Source of the DNA: JAFAGX01 sp035623335
Lineage (GTDB): Bacteria; Acidobacteriota; Terriglobia; Terriglobales; Acidobacteriaceae
Assembly (NCBI GenBank): GCA_035623335.1
Contig: DASPTQ010000126.1
Coordinates: 1-64,000 of the forward strand
DNA length: 64,000 nt
Direction of reading: 5' to 3'
Translations under genes and position numbers: made by a program
Shown here: positions 7,787-15,037 of the stretch, one piece after another
Layout: each line of letters begins with the position of its first letter
Position numbering within the stretch: the first letter of the stretch is position 1
Notes under the pieces: generated by a model
The model's input: the letters and a program-made list of their open reading frames with translations, nothing else
Told to the model about the DNA's origin: nothing
Database searches by the model: none

Positions 7787-8965
7787 TTACCGGGATTCCT
7801 GCTCCGCCACCAATTCTGGCAGGCCAAAGAATTCCCGGACCCGTCGATTCACGATTTCGCCTTGGTCGGTCAATAGGGTCTCACGAACAATTTCATCGTC
7901 GTTGGTGCGCAGCTTGCCATCCTTCACCAGGTGCAGCACAAAGGCCGTGAGGTTGCGGGCGTACATCTGGCTGGCATGATAGGGGACCTCGCTGGCCAGA
8001 TTGATGTGCCCAATGATCTTTACATCGTGCTCGACCACGGTTGCGCCCGCCCGGGTCGCCTCACAATTGCCCCCGCGCTCGGCCGCCAGATCGACAATGA
8101 CCGAACCGGGCGCCATTTTGGCGATCATGTCCCAGGTGATCAGCACCGGAGCCCTTTTGCCGGGCACGACAGCCGTGGTAATCACGATGTCGTTTTCCGC
8201 CACCGCGCGAGCCAAGAGTTCCCGTTGCTGGGCATAAAAGCTTTCGTCTTGGGCGGTGCCGTACCCCCGGGCGTCCTCGGCATCCTTGGCCACGATCGGG
8301 AGTTCGATGAATCGCCCGCCCAGGCTCTTCACCTGCTCCTTTGCGGCGGGACGCATATCATAGGCGGAGACGACGGCGCCGAGACGTCGCGCCGTGGCGA
8401 TGGCCTGCAATCCGGCCACACCCGCGCCGATGATCAACACTTTCGCGGGCGTAATCGTGCCCGCGGCGGTGGTCAGCATGGGAAAGATCTTGGGCAGAGT
8501 CACGGCCGCCAGCAGCACCGCCTTGTAGCCGCAAAGCGTGCCCATCGAAGACAGCGCATCCATGCTTTGGGCGCGGGTGGTGCGCGGCATCAATTCCACC
8601 GAGAACGAACTGACGCCGGTTTGCGCAATCTCCTCGATGACCTCGAGCGACCCGAGCGGCCGCAGGAAGCCTATCAACCCCTGGCCGCGACGCATCAGGG
8701 GGAGATCGGCTTTGCCGGTGAGGTCGTTCGAGCCGTAACAGAGGACCTGAACGATGAGGTCGGCTTCGGCGAAGACTTGGGCCCGGTCGGCGAGAATCTT
8801 TGTCCCTTTCTCGGCATAAAGAGCGTCGGGATAACCGGCTTCGGCACCGGCACCTTGCTCGAGCAGGACCTCAAATCCGGCTTTGCTGAGGGCGGGGATC
8901 ACCAGCGGCACCAGGGCCACACGGTGCTCCCCGGGGTAACTCTCTTTGGGTACACCAATACGCAT
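7787..8965 (-). CDS. pntAA: NAD(P)+ transhydrogenase subunit alpha part 1
   Basis: Soluble NAD(H)-binding domain I of transhydrogenase, homologous to alanine dehydrogenase. The start is set at the ATG at 8965 (MRIGVPKESYPGEHRVALVP, the usual N-terminus), which has GGAG 8 bases upstream; the frame stays open to 9079 but that extension is not family-like. It has MPRTTRAQSMDALSSMGTLC (the RAQSMDALSS hallmark), KVLIIGAGVAGLQAIATARR (Rossmann GxGxxG), YDMRPAAKEQVKSLGG and MAPGSVIVDLAAERGGN. 392 residues, close to split PntAA of other bacteria. First gene of the pnt operon, downstream of hspR. Confidence 0.95.
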   Translation of the reverse strand: MRIGVPKESYPGEHRVALVPLVIPALSKAGFEVLLEQGAGAEAGYPDALYAEKGTKILADRAQVFAEADLIVQVLCYGSNDLTGKADLPLMRRGQGLIGFLRPLGSLEVIEEIAQTGVSSFSVELMPRTTRAQSMDALSSMGTLCGYKAVLLAAVTLPKIFPMLTTAAGTITPAKVLIIGAGVAGLQAIATARRLGAVVSAYDMRPAAKEQVKSLGGRFIELPIVAKDAEDARGYGTAQDESFYAQQRELLARAVAENDIVITTAVVPGKRAPVLITWDMIAKMAPGSVIVDLAAERGGNCEATRAGATVVEHDVKIIGHINLASEVPYHASQMYARNLTAFVLHLVKDGKLRTNDDEIVRETLLTDQGEIVNRRVREFFGLPELVAEQESR

Positions 8966-9090
8966 GAGGACGGCTCCAGACGAAAACTTTCTATTGTACG
9001 CTCGCAAGCCCCTCGCGCGGTGATGGTCGTCACCCAGCCACCAGAGCGCGGTCGGTGAGTGTCGCCTGGAACCCGACAAACGAAGCTCCG

Positions 9091-9142
9091 GCCGCTTCCC
9101 TTTTGGTCTACTTCTTGCCGCTTCCCTTTTGGTCTACTTCTT
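9091..9142. repeat. Two tandem copies of a 26-bp unit
   Basis: The unit GCCGCTTCCC TTTTGGTCTA CTTCTT occurs perfectly at 9091-9116 and again at 9117-9142. The second copy contains the last hspR codons and its TAG stop (9134-9136), so the first is a duplication of the gene's 3' end into the spacer before pntAA. Perfect identity suggests a recent slippage event. Confidence 0.9.
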
Positions 9143-9526
9143 GCGATTGAGTGGAGGGGCCAGGGGGCGGCGAAATGGGATGATCGCCTCGCGGGAGCTA
9201 TCTCCGGCAGCGCCGGCGCGGGTCAGCACTTCCTCCTGGATGTACTTCACGAAATCCTGAATCTGGCGCTGCATCTCCTCCATGCGCTCGCGCATTTGCA
9301 GAATGATGGCAATCCCACTGATGTTCACGCGGAGGTCGCGGGCGAGAGAAAGAATAAATTCCAGCCTCTCCAGATCCTCGTCGGTATACATCCGGGTGTT
9401 ACCTTCGGTGCGAGAAGGTTTCAATAATCCTTCCCGTTCGTAGAGGCGCAGAGTTTGGGGATGAATGCCGTACATCTCGGCGACCGCCGAGATCATGTAC
9501 GCCCCTTTGGATCTCCTTTTGGTCAT
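9134..9526 (-). CDS. hspR: HspR heat-shock repressor (MerR family)
   Basis: A 130-residue MerR-type regulator that binds inverted HAIR elements and represses dnaK, usually with DnaK as co-repressor. The helix-turn-helix is AYMISAVAEMYGIHPQTLRL YEREGLLKPSRT at residues 9-40, followed by the wing GNTRMYTDEDLERLEFI and a helical dimerisation segment (MRERMEEMQRQIQDFVKYI). The HspR-type MISAVAEMYGIHPQTLR wording distinguishes it from metal-sensing MerR proteins, and no metal-binding cysteines follow. It lies downstream of dnaK, dnaJ and a permease on the same strand; a HAIR-like site overlaps the dnaK promoter at 14934-14954. Confidence 0.88.
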   Translation of the reverse strand: MTKRRSKGAYMISAVAEMYGIHPQTLRLYEREGLLKPSRTEGNTRMYTDEDLERLEFILSLARDLRVNISGIAIILQMRERMEEMQRQIQDFVKYIQEEVLTRAGAAGDSSREAIIPFRRPLAPPLNRKK

Positions 9527-9625
9527 CCAGAGGTATTAGAACATAAGCCACGGAGGACAAAGATTTTCGCGGATCCGACGGTTGGGACCGCGGGCTCTTC
9601 TCTGTCGCTCCGTGGCTCGATTGGT

Positions 9626-11020
9626 CTAGACGGTAGCGTGGGGATTTTCCCGCACCGGCATCCACCCCTGGGGTTTGAGCCGATGATTCAGGAAATAAGC
9701 CACCACTCCACCTGCAATTAGCAGCATTCCGAGCGAAAACGAGCTCATGCCCAACACTTGCTCCGTCTCACTGCGAATCACCGAGAAGCCGAGCAGCAGC
9801 ATCGGGGCGACCCCGACCGCGATCGCACCGAACATTCCTCCCGGGACGCGGAAAGCACGCGGCAGATCGGGTTCGCGGAGGCGCAAGACCACGAGAGCCA
9901 CGAATTCGAGCAGCAGGCTGGTGCCATAAAGAAGAATATCAATCGTGACCAGGCGTTCGAAGCCCAGGCCCAGACATAAGGCCCAGCCGAAGGCGCAGAC
10001 GGCGATCGCAACCCAGGGCGCTCGTCGGCGATTCAGCTTGGCAAAGACCCGGGGCAGCATGCCGTCCTGAGCCATCGCCAGCGGCAATCGGGAATAGCTC
10101 ATGACCAGAGCGTTGAACATGCCGAAGGCGCTGACCATCCCGCCGACCACCAAGGCCAGCCGCAGCGGCCCTCCGCCCAACAAACCAGCGATGTCCGCCC
10201 AAGAGCCAGTTTCCCATGCGCCGGCGGGAAGCCCGGTCATCCATACCGCGGCGACAGGCACGATGTAACTGAGGGCAACGATCGCGACCGCTGCCAGCAT
10301 GGCACGCGGGTAGGTGCGTTGCGGGCGTTCTACTTCGGTGGCGATGGTCGAGGCGTTATCCCAGCCCATGTAATTCCACATGGCGATCAGCAACCCGCCA
10401 ATCATGTCCGTCTTCGAGCTGGTCGGGGTGGTCACGGCATGAAACAGAGCGCCGTACTTGAACGGGGCCAGCACCACCATCACAGCAAATGGCGCGGAGA
10501 GCGCAAAAAAGAGCCACAGCGAAGTGGTCGAAACCACCCGTACTCCCGCGATGTTCAGCAGCGCGCAAACGCTAACCACGGCCAATCCCACCATGATTCC
10601 ACGATGTCCCTCCGAGAACCAGGGGAACATGCGAACCAGATAGGCGACAAACAAAGTGGGATAGATCGCCATGTCAAAGATCGATGCCACCAGCGAAAGC
10701 CATGCTTCCTGGAATCCCCAGAAGTTTCCCATGGCGCGCCGCACCCAGGCGTAATAGCCGCCTTCCTGAGGGAGAGCGCTCGACAGCTCCCCGATCATAA
10801 AGGCAGTGGGCAGACTCCAGAGAATGGGGGTCAGGAACAAGATCAGAATCGCGCGTCCGTACCCGGCGCCGTGCACGATGTCCTCGGTGCCATAGGTGCC
10901 GCCCGAAACCATAAAGAAGGTGGCGGCAACGAGAGGCCACAAGGTGAGGCGGACAGACTGTTTTTGGACGGGGATTGAACGCAGCGAGATGAATGGACTT
11001 GCGGTGCTAGCTGTAACCAA
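9626..11020 (-). CDS. APC-family amino-acid permease
   Basis: Inner-membrane amino-acid or polyamine transporter of 464 residues with about 12 hydrophobic helices. The first helix reads LVAATFFMVSGGTYGTED with the broken-helix GG/S motif of the APC fold; later ELSSALPQEGGYYAWVRRAMG matches the conserved glycine-rich consensus of amino-acid/polyamine permeases, and MWNYMGWDNASTIATEVERP corresponds to helix 6. The start is a TTG at 11020-11018 with GAGGAGGAAG about 10 bases upstream. It sits between dnaJ and hspR, about 100 bp before hspR, so it may be read through with them. Substrate cannot be assigned. Confidence 0.85.
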   Translation of the reverse strand: MVTASTASPFISLRSIPVQKQSVRLTLWPLVAATFFMVSGGTYGTEDIVHGAGYGRAILILFLTPILWSLPTAFMIGELSSALPQEGGYYAWVRRAMGNFWGFQEAWLSLVASIFDMAIYPTLFVAYLVRMFPWFSEGHRGIMVGLAVVSVCALLNIAGVRVVSTTSLWLFFALSAPFAVMVVLAPFKYGALFHAVTTPTSSKTDMIGGLLIAMWNYMGWDNASTIATEVERPQRTYPRAMLAAVAIVALSYIVPVAAVWMTGLPAGAWETGSWADIAGLLGGGPLRLALVVGGMVSAFGMFNALVMSYSRLPLAMAQDGMLPRVFAKLNRRRAPWVAIAVCAFGWALCLGLGFERLVTIDILLYGTSLLLEFVALVVLRLREPDLPRAFRVPGGMFGAIAVGVAPMLLLGFSVIRSETEQVLGMSSFSLGMLLIAGGVVAYFLNHRLKPQGWMPVRENPHATV

Positions 11021-11316
11021 TTTCTATGGCTTCCTCCTCAAGCGACTCACTCTCAACACCGCTTCCTGCCAGAGTCGGGGTTACCGCGGCGGAGTTGGTT
11101 CGCAAGTATGAGATTACGGGATATTTCAACAGATGCAAGAAAATTTTTGATTTTTTTTGGCTAGCGTAACGAAGCCGAGCGCAGGGGAGGACTTTTTGCC
11201 CGAGAAGAGCCGGGAAGGCGACCGCGATCTCGGCGGCACTTGGCTCCCCCCCGAATTCGGCTCCCCTAGGCGAATCTGAAGGCCGCGAGCGGGCAGCGAC
11301 AGCCGCCGAACTTCTC
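11021..11316. other. Spacer between dnaJ and the permease gene
   Basis: About 300 bp with no supported gene. It includes an AT-rich stretch (GATTTTTTTTGGCTAGCG near 11151) and the Shine-Dalgarno of the permease at about 11031-11040. Whether transcription from dnaJ continues is not evident. Confidence 0.5.
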
Positions 11317-12558
11317 CTAGAGGTCTTTCCAAAGTTCAGTCCTGGGGTCTTCAGGATTGAGCCGAGCCAGCTCGCGGAGCAGTTCCTTCGTCTTCTCGTC
11401 GCGAGGCATGGGCGTAGTGATCTTGATTTCGACGATTTCATCTCCGCGCACGCCATCTTGGGTCGACGAAGGAACACCCTTTTGGCGCAGGCGGAGCTTT
11501 TGCCCGGACTGGGTGCCCGGCGGAATCTTCAAAATCGCTCTGCCATCGACGGTAGGAACCTCGATCTTAGCGCCCAAGGCAGCTTCCGTCGCGGTAATGG
11601 GTACGGTCAAAAAGATGTCATCCCCCTCGCGACGAAAAATGGGATGAGTGCCAGTACGAATGATCACATAGAGGTCGCCGGGGGGCCCGCCTTGTACTCC
11701 GGCGTTGCCCTTGCCCGCAATCCGAATCCGCTGGCCGTCGCGAGTGCCCGGCTTGATGCGAACCTCCAGGGGTTCGGTGCGCTCGACCGTGCCTTCGCCG
11801 TGGCAGGCCGGGCAGCCCGAACGGTTCTTGCCGGTTCCACGGCAGCGCGGACAAGTAAGGTTGAACTTCATTCGTCCCCCGACCTGGGTGACTTGCCCGG
11901 TGCCGTTGCACTCCGGACACTTTCCGGGCGACTCAATGTAGCCCTGGCCATGACAGTTGTCGCAGGCCTCGCGGCGAGTTATGTTCAGCCGCATCACCCC
12001 ACCGCGGATGGCTGTCCAAAACGGAACGTTGACCTGGTATTCGAGGTCGGAGCCCGCCTCCGGGCCTTCCTGAACGGCTGATCCGGCTCCCCGCCCGCCG
12101 AAGATGCCGGAGAATATATCCCGGAAGCCGCCACCTCCTTGTGCCCCCTTGCGGGCACGGGCGCCTTCCATCAGGTCGGAAAAATCGAAGCCGCCGAAAT
12201 CAAAGTGAACCCCTGAGCCCGCTTCCGGCTGGCCCCCAGGGAAGCCTGCTCCGGAAGAGCCTCCGAACCCACCGGCCCCGGTCGAGGCACCCCGGGCATA
12301 GGCCTCGGCTGCCGCCGGATCGATGTTGTCAGAATAGAAGCCGAGCTGATCGTAGATCTTGCGCTTCTTGGGATCGCTCAGAACCTCGTTGGCTTCGGAG
12401 AGGGCCTTGAACTTTTCCTCCGCCGCCTTGTCCCCCGGATTGACGTCGGGATGGAACTTGCGGGCCAGTTTGCGGAAGGCCCTGCGAATCTCTTCGCTCG
12501 AGGCCGACTTCTTGACCCCGAGAATTTCGTAATAGTCTTTCTTGTTGGGGGTAGCCAT
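11317..12558 (-). CDS. dnaJ: Chaperone DnaJ (Hsp40)
   Basis: Co-chaperone that delivers substrates to DnaK and stimulates its ATPase. The 413-residue protein has a J-domain at about 6-72 with the HPD triad (KFHPDVNPGD), a Gly-rich linker including GASTGAGGFGGSSGAGF, then four CxxCxGxG zinc repeats: CDNCHGQG, CPECNGTG, CPRCRGTG and CPACHGEG at about 200-265. The C-terminal substrate domain follows (GDLYVIIRTGTHPIFRREGD, AALGAKIEVPTVDG). It is complete and of type I. It follows dnaK and a small ORF on the same strand; grpE is absent from the cluster. Confidence 0.95.
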   Translation of the reverse strand: MATPNKKDYYEILGVKKSASSEEIRRAFRKLARKFHPDVNPGDKAAEEKFKALSEANEVLSDPKKRKIYDQLGFYSDNIDPAAAEAYARGASTGAGGFGGSSGAGFPGGQPEAGSGVHFDFGGFDFSDLMEGARARKGAQGGGGFRDIFSGIFGGRGAGSAVQEGPEAGSDLEYQVNVPFWTAIRGGVMRLNITRREACDNCHGQGYIESPGKCPECNGTGQVTQVGGRMKFNLTCPRCRGTGKNRSGCPACHGEGTVERTEPLEVRIKPGTRDGQRIRIAGKGNAGVQGGPPGDLYVIIRTGTHPIFRREGDDIFLTVPITATEAALGAKIEVPTVDGRAILKIPPGTQSGQKLRLRQKGVPSSTQDGVRGDEIVEIKITTPMPRDEKTKELLRELARLNPEDPRTELWKDL

Positions 12559-12618
12559 CCCAGGTGGCCCTTCCTTCAGCTGCGCATGACCCGTTCGGTG
12601 GTTCTCTAAGCGTGCCGC

Positions 12619-12861
12619 CTAGTCGAGTCCGCCGCCCTTCTCATCCTCATACCGGGCGGCATCAATGTAGACCGGGATGCGGTCGACTCCCTTGGCCGTC
12701 GGTCGAAACACGTAGAATCGGTTCTCTTCTGCCAGCGCCAGCCAATACTCTCTTCCCTTGACTTCAAACCTCAATCGATCCCCCTTTTGGTGGCCGCCAA
12801 AAAAGCAGCCGCGGATCGGCCGACCCCGCGGATCGCCTCGATCCGAGTTGACCGGTACCAA
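12619..12861 (-). CDS. Small conserved-looking protein between dnaK and dnaJ
   Basis: An 80-residue frame ending 60 bp upstream of dnaJ and beginning 60 bp after dnaK, same strand. The second half reads like folded protein (DRLRFEVKGREYWLALAEEN RFYVFRPTAKGVDRIPVYID), with alternating beta-type residues and an acidic-glycine tail. No domain is recognised. It occupies the place grpE holds in other dnaK operons, but it lacks GrpE's coiled coil and is far too short. The first 25 residues are arginine-glycine rich and may not be translated; an internal start is possible. Real-gene status rests on position and composition. Confidence 0.55.
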   Translation of the reverse strand: MVPVNSDRGDPRGRPIRGCFFGGHQKGDRLRFEVKGREYWLALAEENRFYVFRPTAKGVDRIPVYIDAARYEDEKGGGLD

Positions 12862-12920
12862 TCCGTGGCCAAAGTTCGTCCCGCCGGTCGAGGAAACGGG
12901 CGAACCCGATTCCTCCCGGC

Positions 12921-14849
12921 TTATTTCTTGTCCTCGACGTCGACGTATTCCGCGTCGATCACGCCTTCGTTCTTTTGCGCCTGGCCGTCGCCGCCAGGTT
13001 GCGGACCGGACCCGGCAGCGGCGCCGGCTCCCGGCGCGGTCTGCGTCTGGGCTGCCTTGTACATCTGTTCCGCCAGCTTGTGAGAAGCCTTGGTCAGGTT
13101 CTCACGAGCGCGGTCCATGCCAGCCTTGTCGCCGCTCTCCAGGGCCTTCTTGGCGTCAGCCACCGCATTCTCCACATCCCCGCGCTCCGAGCCGGAGATC
13201 TTGTCGCCGTGTTCGCGCAACATCTTCTCCACGTTGTAAACCATGGAATCGAGCTGGTTGCGGGACTCGATCTCTTCGCGCTTGGCCTTGTCCTCGGTGG
13301 AGTGCGCCTCGGCTTCCTTGGCCATGCTGTCGACTTCCTCCTTGCTCAGGCCGGAGGACGAGGTGATCGTGATCTTCTGGTCCTTGCCCGTGGCCATGTC
13401 CTTGGCGGTTACGTTCAGGATGCCATTGGCGTCGATGTCGAAGGTCACTTCAATCTGCGGCACGCCGCGAGGAGCCGGAGGGATTCCGGTGAGGTGAAAC
13501 TTGCCGAGCGTGCGGTTTTGCCCCGCCATCGGACGCTCCCCCTGGAGCACGTGCACCTCAACCGAGGTCTGATTGTCGGCGGCGGTGGAGAACATCTCCA
13601 TCTTGCGCGTCGGAATCGTCGTGTTCCGCGGGATCATCGGGGTCGCAACTCCCCCCAGCGTTTCAATGGCGAGCGTCAGGGGCGTCACATCCAGCAAGAG
13701 CAGATCTTTGACTTCACCCTTCAGCACGCCCCCTTGAATCGCTGCACCGACTGCAACCACTTCATCAGGGTTCACGCCTTTGTGGCCCTCGCGTCCGAAC
13801 AGCTCTTTCACCAGTTGCTGGATGCGAGGCATACGAGTCTGTCCGCCAACCAGGACGACCTCGTTGATCTTGCCGGAGTCAATGCCGGCATCTTTCATGC
13901 ATTGCCGGCACGGTCCCACCGAGCGCTGAATGATATCTTCGACCATCGATTCGAGCTTGCCCCGGGTGAGCTTTTTCACCAGATGCTTCGGCCCGCTGGC
14001 ATCGGCCGTGACAAAGGGCAGGTTGATCTCGGTTTCCATGGTGGTCGAGAGTTCGATCTTGGCGCGTTCGGCAGCATCCCTCAGACGCTGCAAAGCCATT
14101 TCGTTGCCCTTGGCGCGCAGATCCAGGCCCTCGTCCTTCTTGAACTCGTCGACCAGCCAGTCCACCAGGCGCTGATCGATATTGTCGCCGCCCAGGTGGG
14201 TGTCTCCGTTGGTCGCCTTCACTTCGATTACGCCTTCCCCAACTTCGAGAATCGAAATATCGAACGTTCCACCGCCAAAGTCATACACCGCGATGGTTTC
14301 GTCCTTACCCTTGTCCAAGCCGTAGGCGAGTGCGGCCGCCGTCGGCTCATTGATGATGCGCTTGACATCGAGGCCCGCGATCTTACCGGCATCTTTGGTT
14401 GCCTGACGCTGCGCATCGTTGAAATAGGCTGGGACCGTGATAACGGCCTCACCTACCTTCTCGCCAAGGTAATCCTCTGCCGCCTTCTTCAGCTTCTGCA
14501 GGATCATGGCGGAAATCTCGGGCGGAGTGTATTCCTTGCCCTGCGCTACCACGGCTACGCGGTCTCCCTGGCGCACCACCTGGTAGGGAACCATCTTCAT
14601 CTCTTCGGTGACTTCGTCGTAGCGCCGCCCCATGAAGCGCTTGATCGAAAAAATGGTGTTCTCCGGGTTGGTGATGGCCTGCCGCTTGGCAACCTGTCCC
14701 ACCAGCCGCTCTCCGGTCTTGGTGAAGCCCACCACCGAAGGAGTGGTTCGACCCCCTTCTTCGTTAGCGATTACCTTCGGCTCGCCACCCTCCATGACCG
14801 CCACAACCGAGTTGGTCGTGCCGAGATCGATTCCAATAATCTTTGCCAT
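12921..14849 (-). CDS. dnaK: Chaperone DnaK (Hsp70)
   Basis: ATP-driven chaperone. The 642-residue protein begins AKIIGIDLGTTNSVVAVMEG (phosphate loop 1), continues with AVYDFGGGTFDISILEVGEG (phosphate 2), VVLVGGQTRMPRIQQLVKEL (adenosine) and DLLLLDVTPLTLAIETLGG (linker and start of the substrate domain at about 385). The tail ends VIDAEYVDVEDKK, the EEVD-like bacterial end. AAGGGGGT precedes the ATG. Promoter and a HAIR-like HspR operator are visible at 14925-14954, and a perfect hairpin lies in the leader. First gene of the heat-shock block. Confidence 0.97.
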   Translation of the reverse strand: MAKIIGIDLGTTNSVVAVMEGGEPKVIANEEGGRTTPSVVGFTKTGERLVGQVAKRQAITNPENTIFSIKRFMGRRYDEVTEEMKMVPYQVVRQGDRVAVVAQGKEYTPPEISAMILQKLKKAAEDYLGEKVGEAVITVPAYFNDAQRQATKDAGKIAGLDVKRIINEPTAAALAYGLDKGKDETIAVYDFGGGTFDISILEVGEGVIEVKATNGDTHLGGDNIDQRLVDWLVDEFKKDEGLDLRAKGNEMALQRLRDAAERAKIELSTTMETEINLPFVTADASGPKHLVKKLTRGKLESMVEDIIQRSVGPCRQCMKDAGIDSGKINEVVLVGGQTRMPRIQQLVKELFGREGHKGVNPDEVVAVGAAIQGGVLKGEVKDLLLLDVTPLTLAIETLGGVATPMIPRNTTIPTRKMEMFSTAADNQTSVEVHVLQGERPMAGQNRTLGKFHLTGIPPAPRGVPQIEVTFDIDANGILNVTAKDMATGKDQKITITSSSGLSKEEVDSMAKEAEAHSTEDKAKREEIESRNQLDSMVYNVEKMLREHGDKISGSERGDVENAVADAKKALESGDKAGMDRARENLTKASHKLAEQMYKAAQTQTAPGAGAAAGSGPQPGGDGQAQKNEGVIDAEYVDVEDKK

Positions 14850-14886
14850 AGGTACCCCCTTCAGGCTTCTAAGTAATTAAAAATTA

Positions 14887-14905
14887 GATACTTGATCGAA
14901 GTATC
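14887..14905. promoter_or_regulatory. Perfect hairpin in the dnaK leader
   Basis: GATACTTGATCGAAGTATC: 7-bp perfect arms around a 5-base loop, about 40 bases upstream of the dnaK start and downstream of the predicted transcription start. It is not a CIRCE sequence. It could affect mRNA stability or be a second binding site. Confidence 0.5.
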
Positions 14906-14924
14906 TGCAATTGCGTTGTCGCCT

Positions 14925-14954
14925 ATGATAGGAATTGAGTCAGTCACTGTCAAG
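14925..14954 (-). promoter_or_regulatory. dnaK promoter overlapped by an HspR (HAIR-like) operator
   Basis: On the minus strand TTGACA (14953-14948), a 17-base spacer and TATCAT (14930-14925) form a near-consensus sigma70 promoter. The interval 14954-14934 reads CTTGACA, 7 bases, ACTCAAT, against the HAIR consensus CTTGAGT-N7-ACTCAAG (11 of 14 arm bases match). The operator covers the -35 and most of the spacer, as expected for repression by HspR, encoded at 9134-9526. Confidence 0.75.
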
Positions 14955-15037
14955 TTACATCGATTAGATGCGGCAGGAGCTCATTACGATGCGCAAGCAT
15001 CGAGGGAAAGAGGAGCAAAACGCGGGCGGGTTTCGGG

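Noticed and set aside
12975..14876. A 633-codon open frame on the plus strand
   Set aside because: Exactly antisense to dnaK; the translation has no domain and is a by-product of dnaK codon use.
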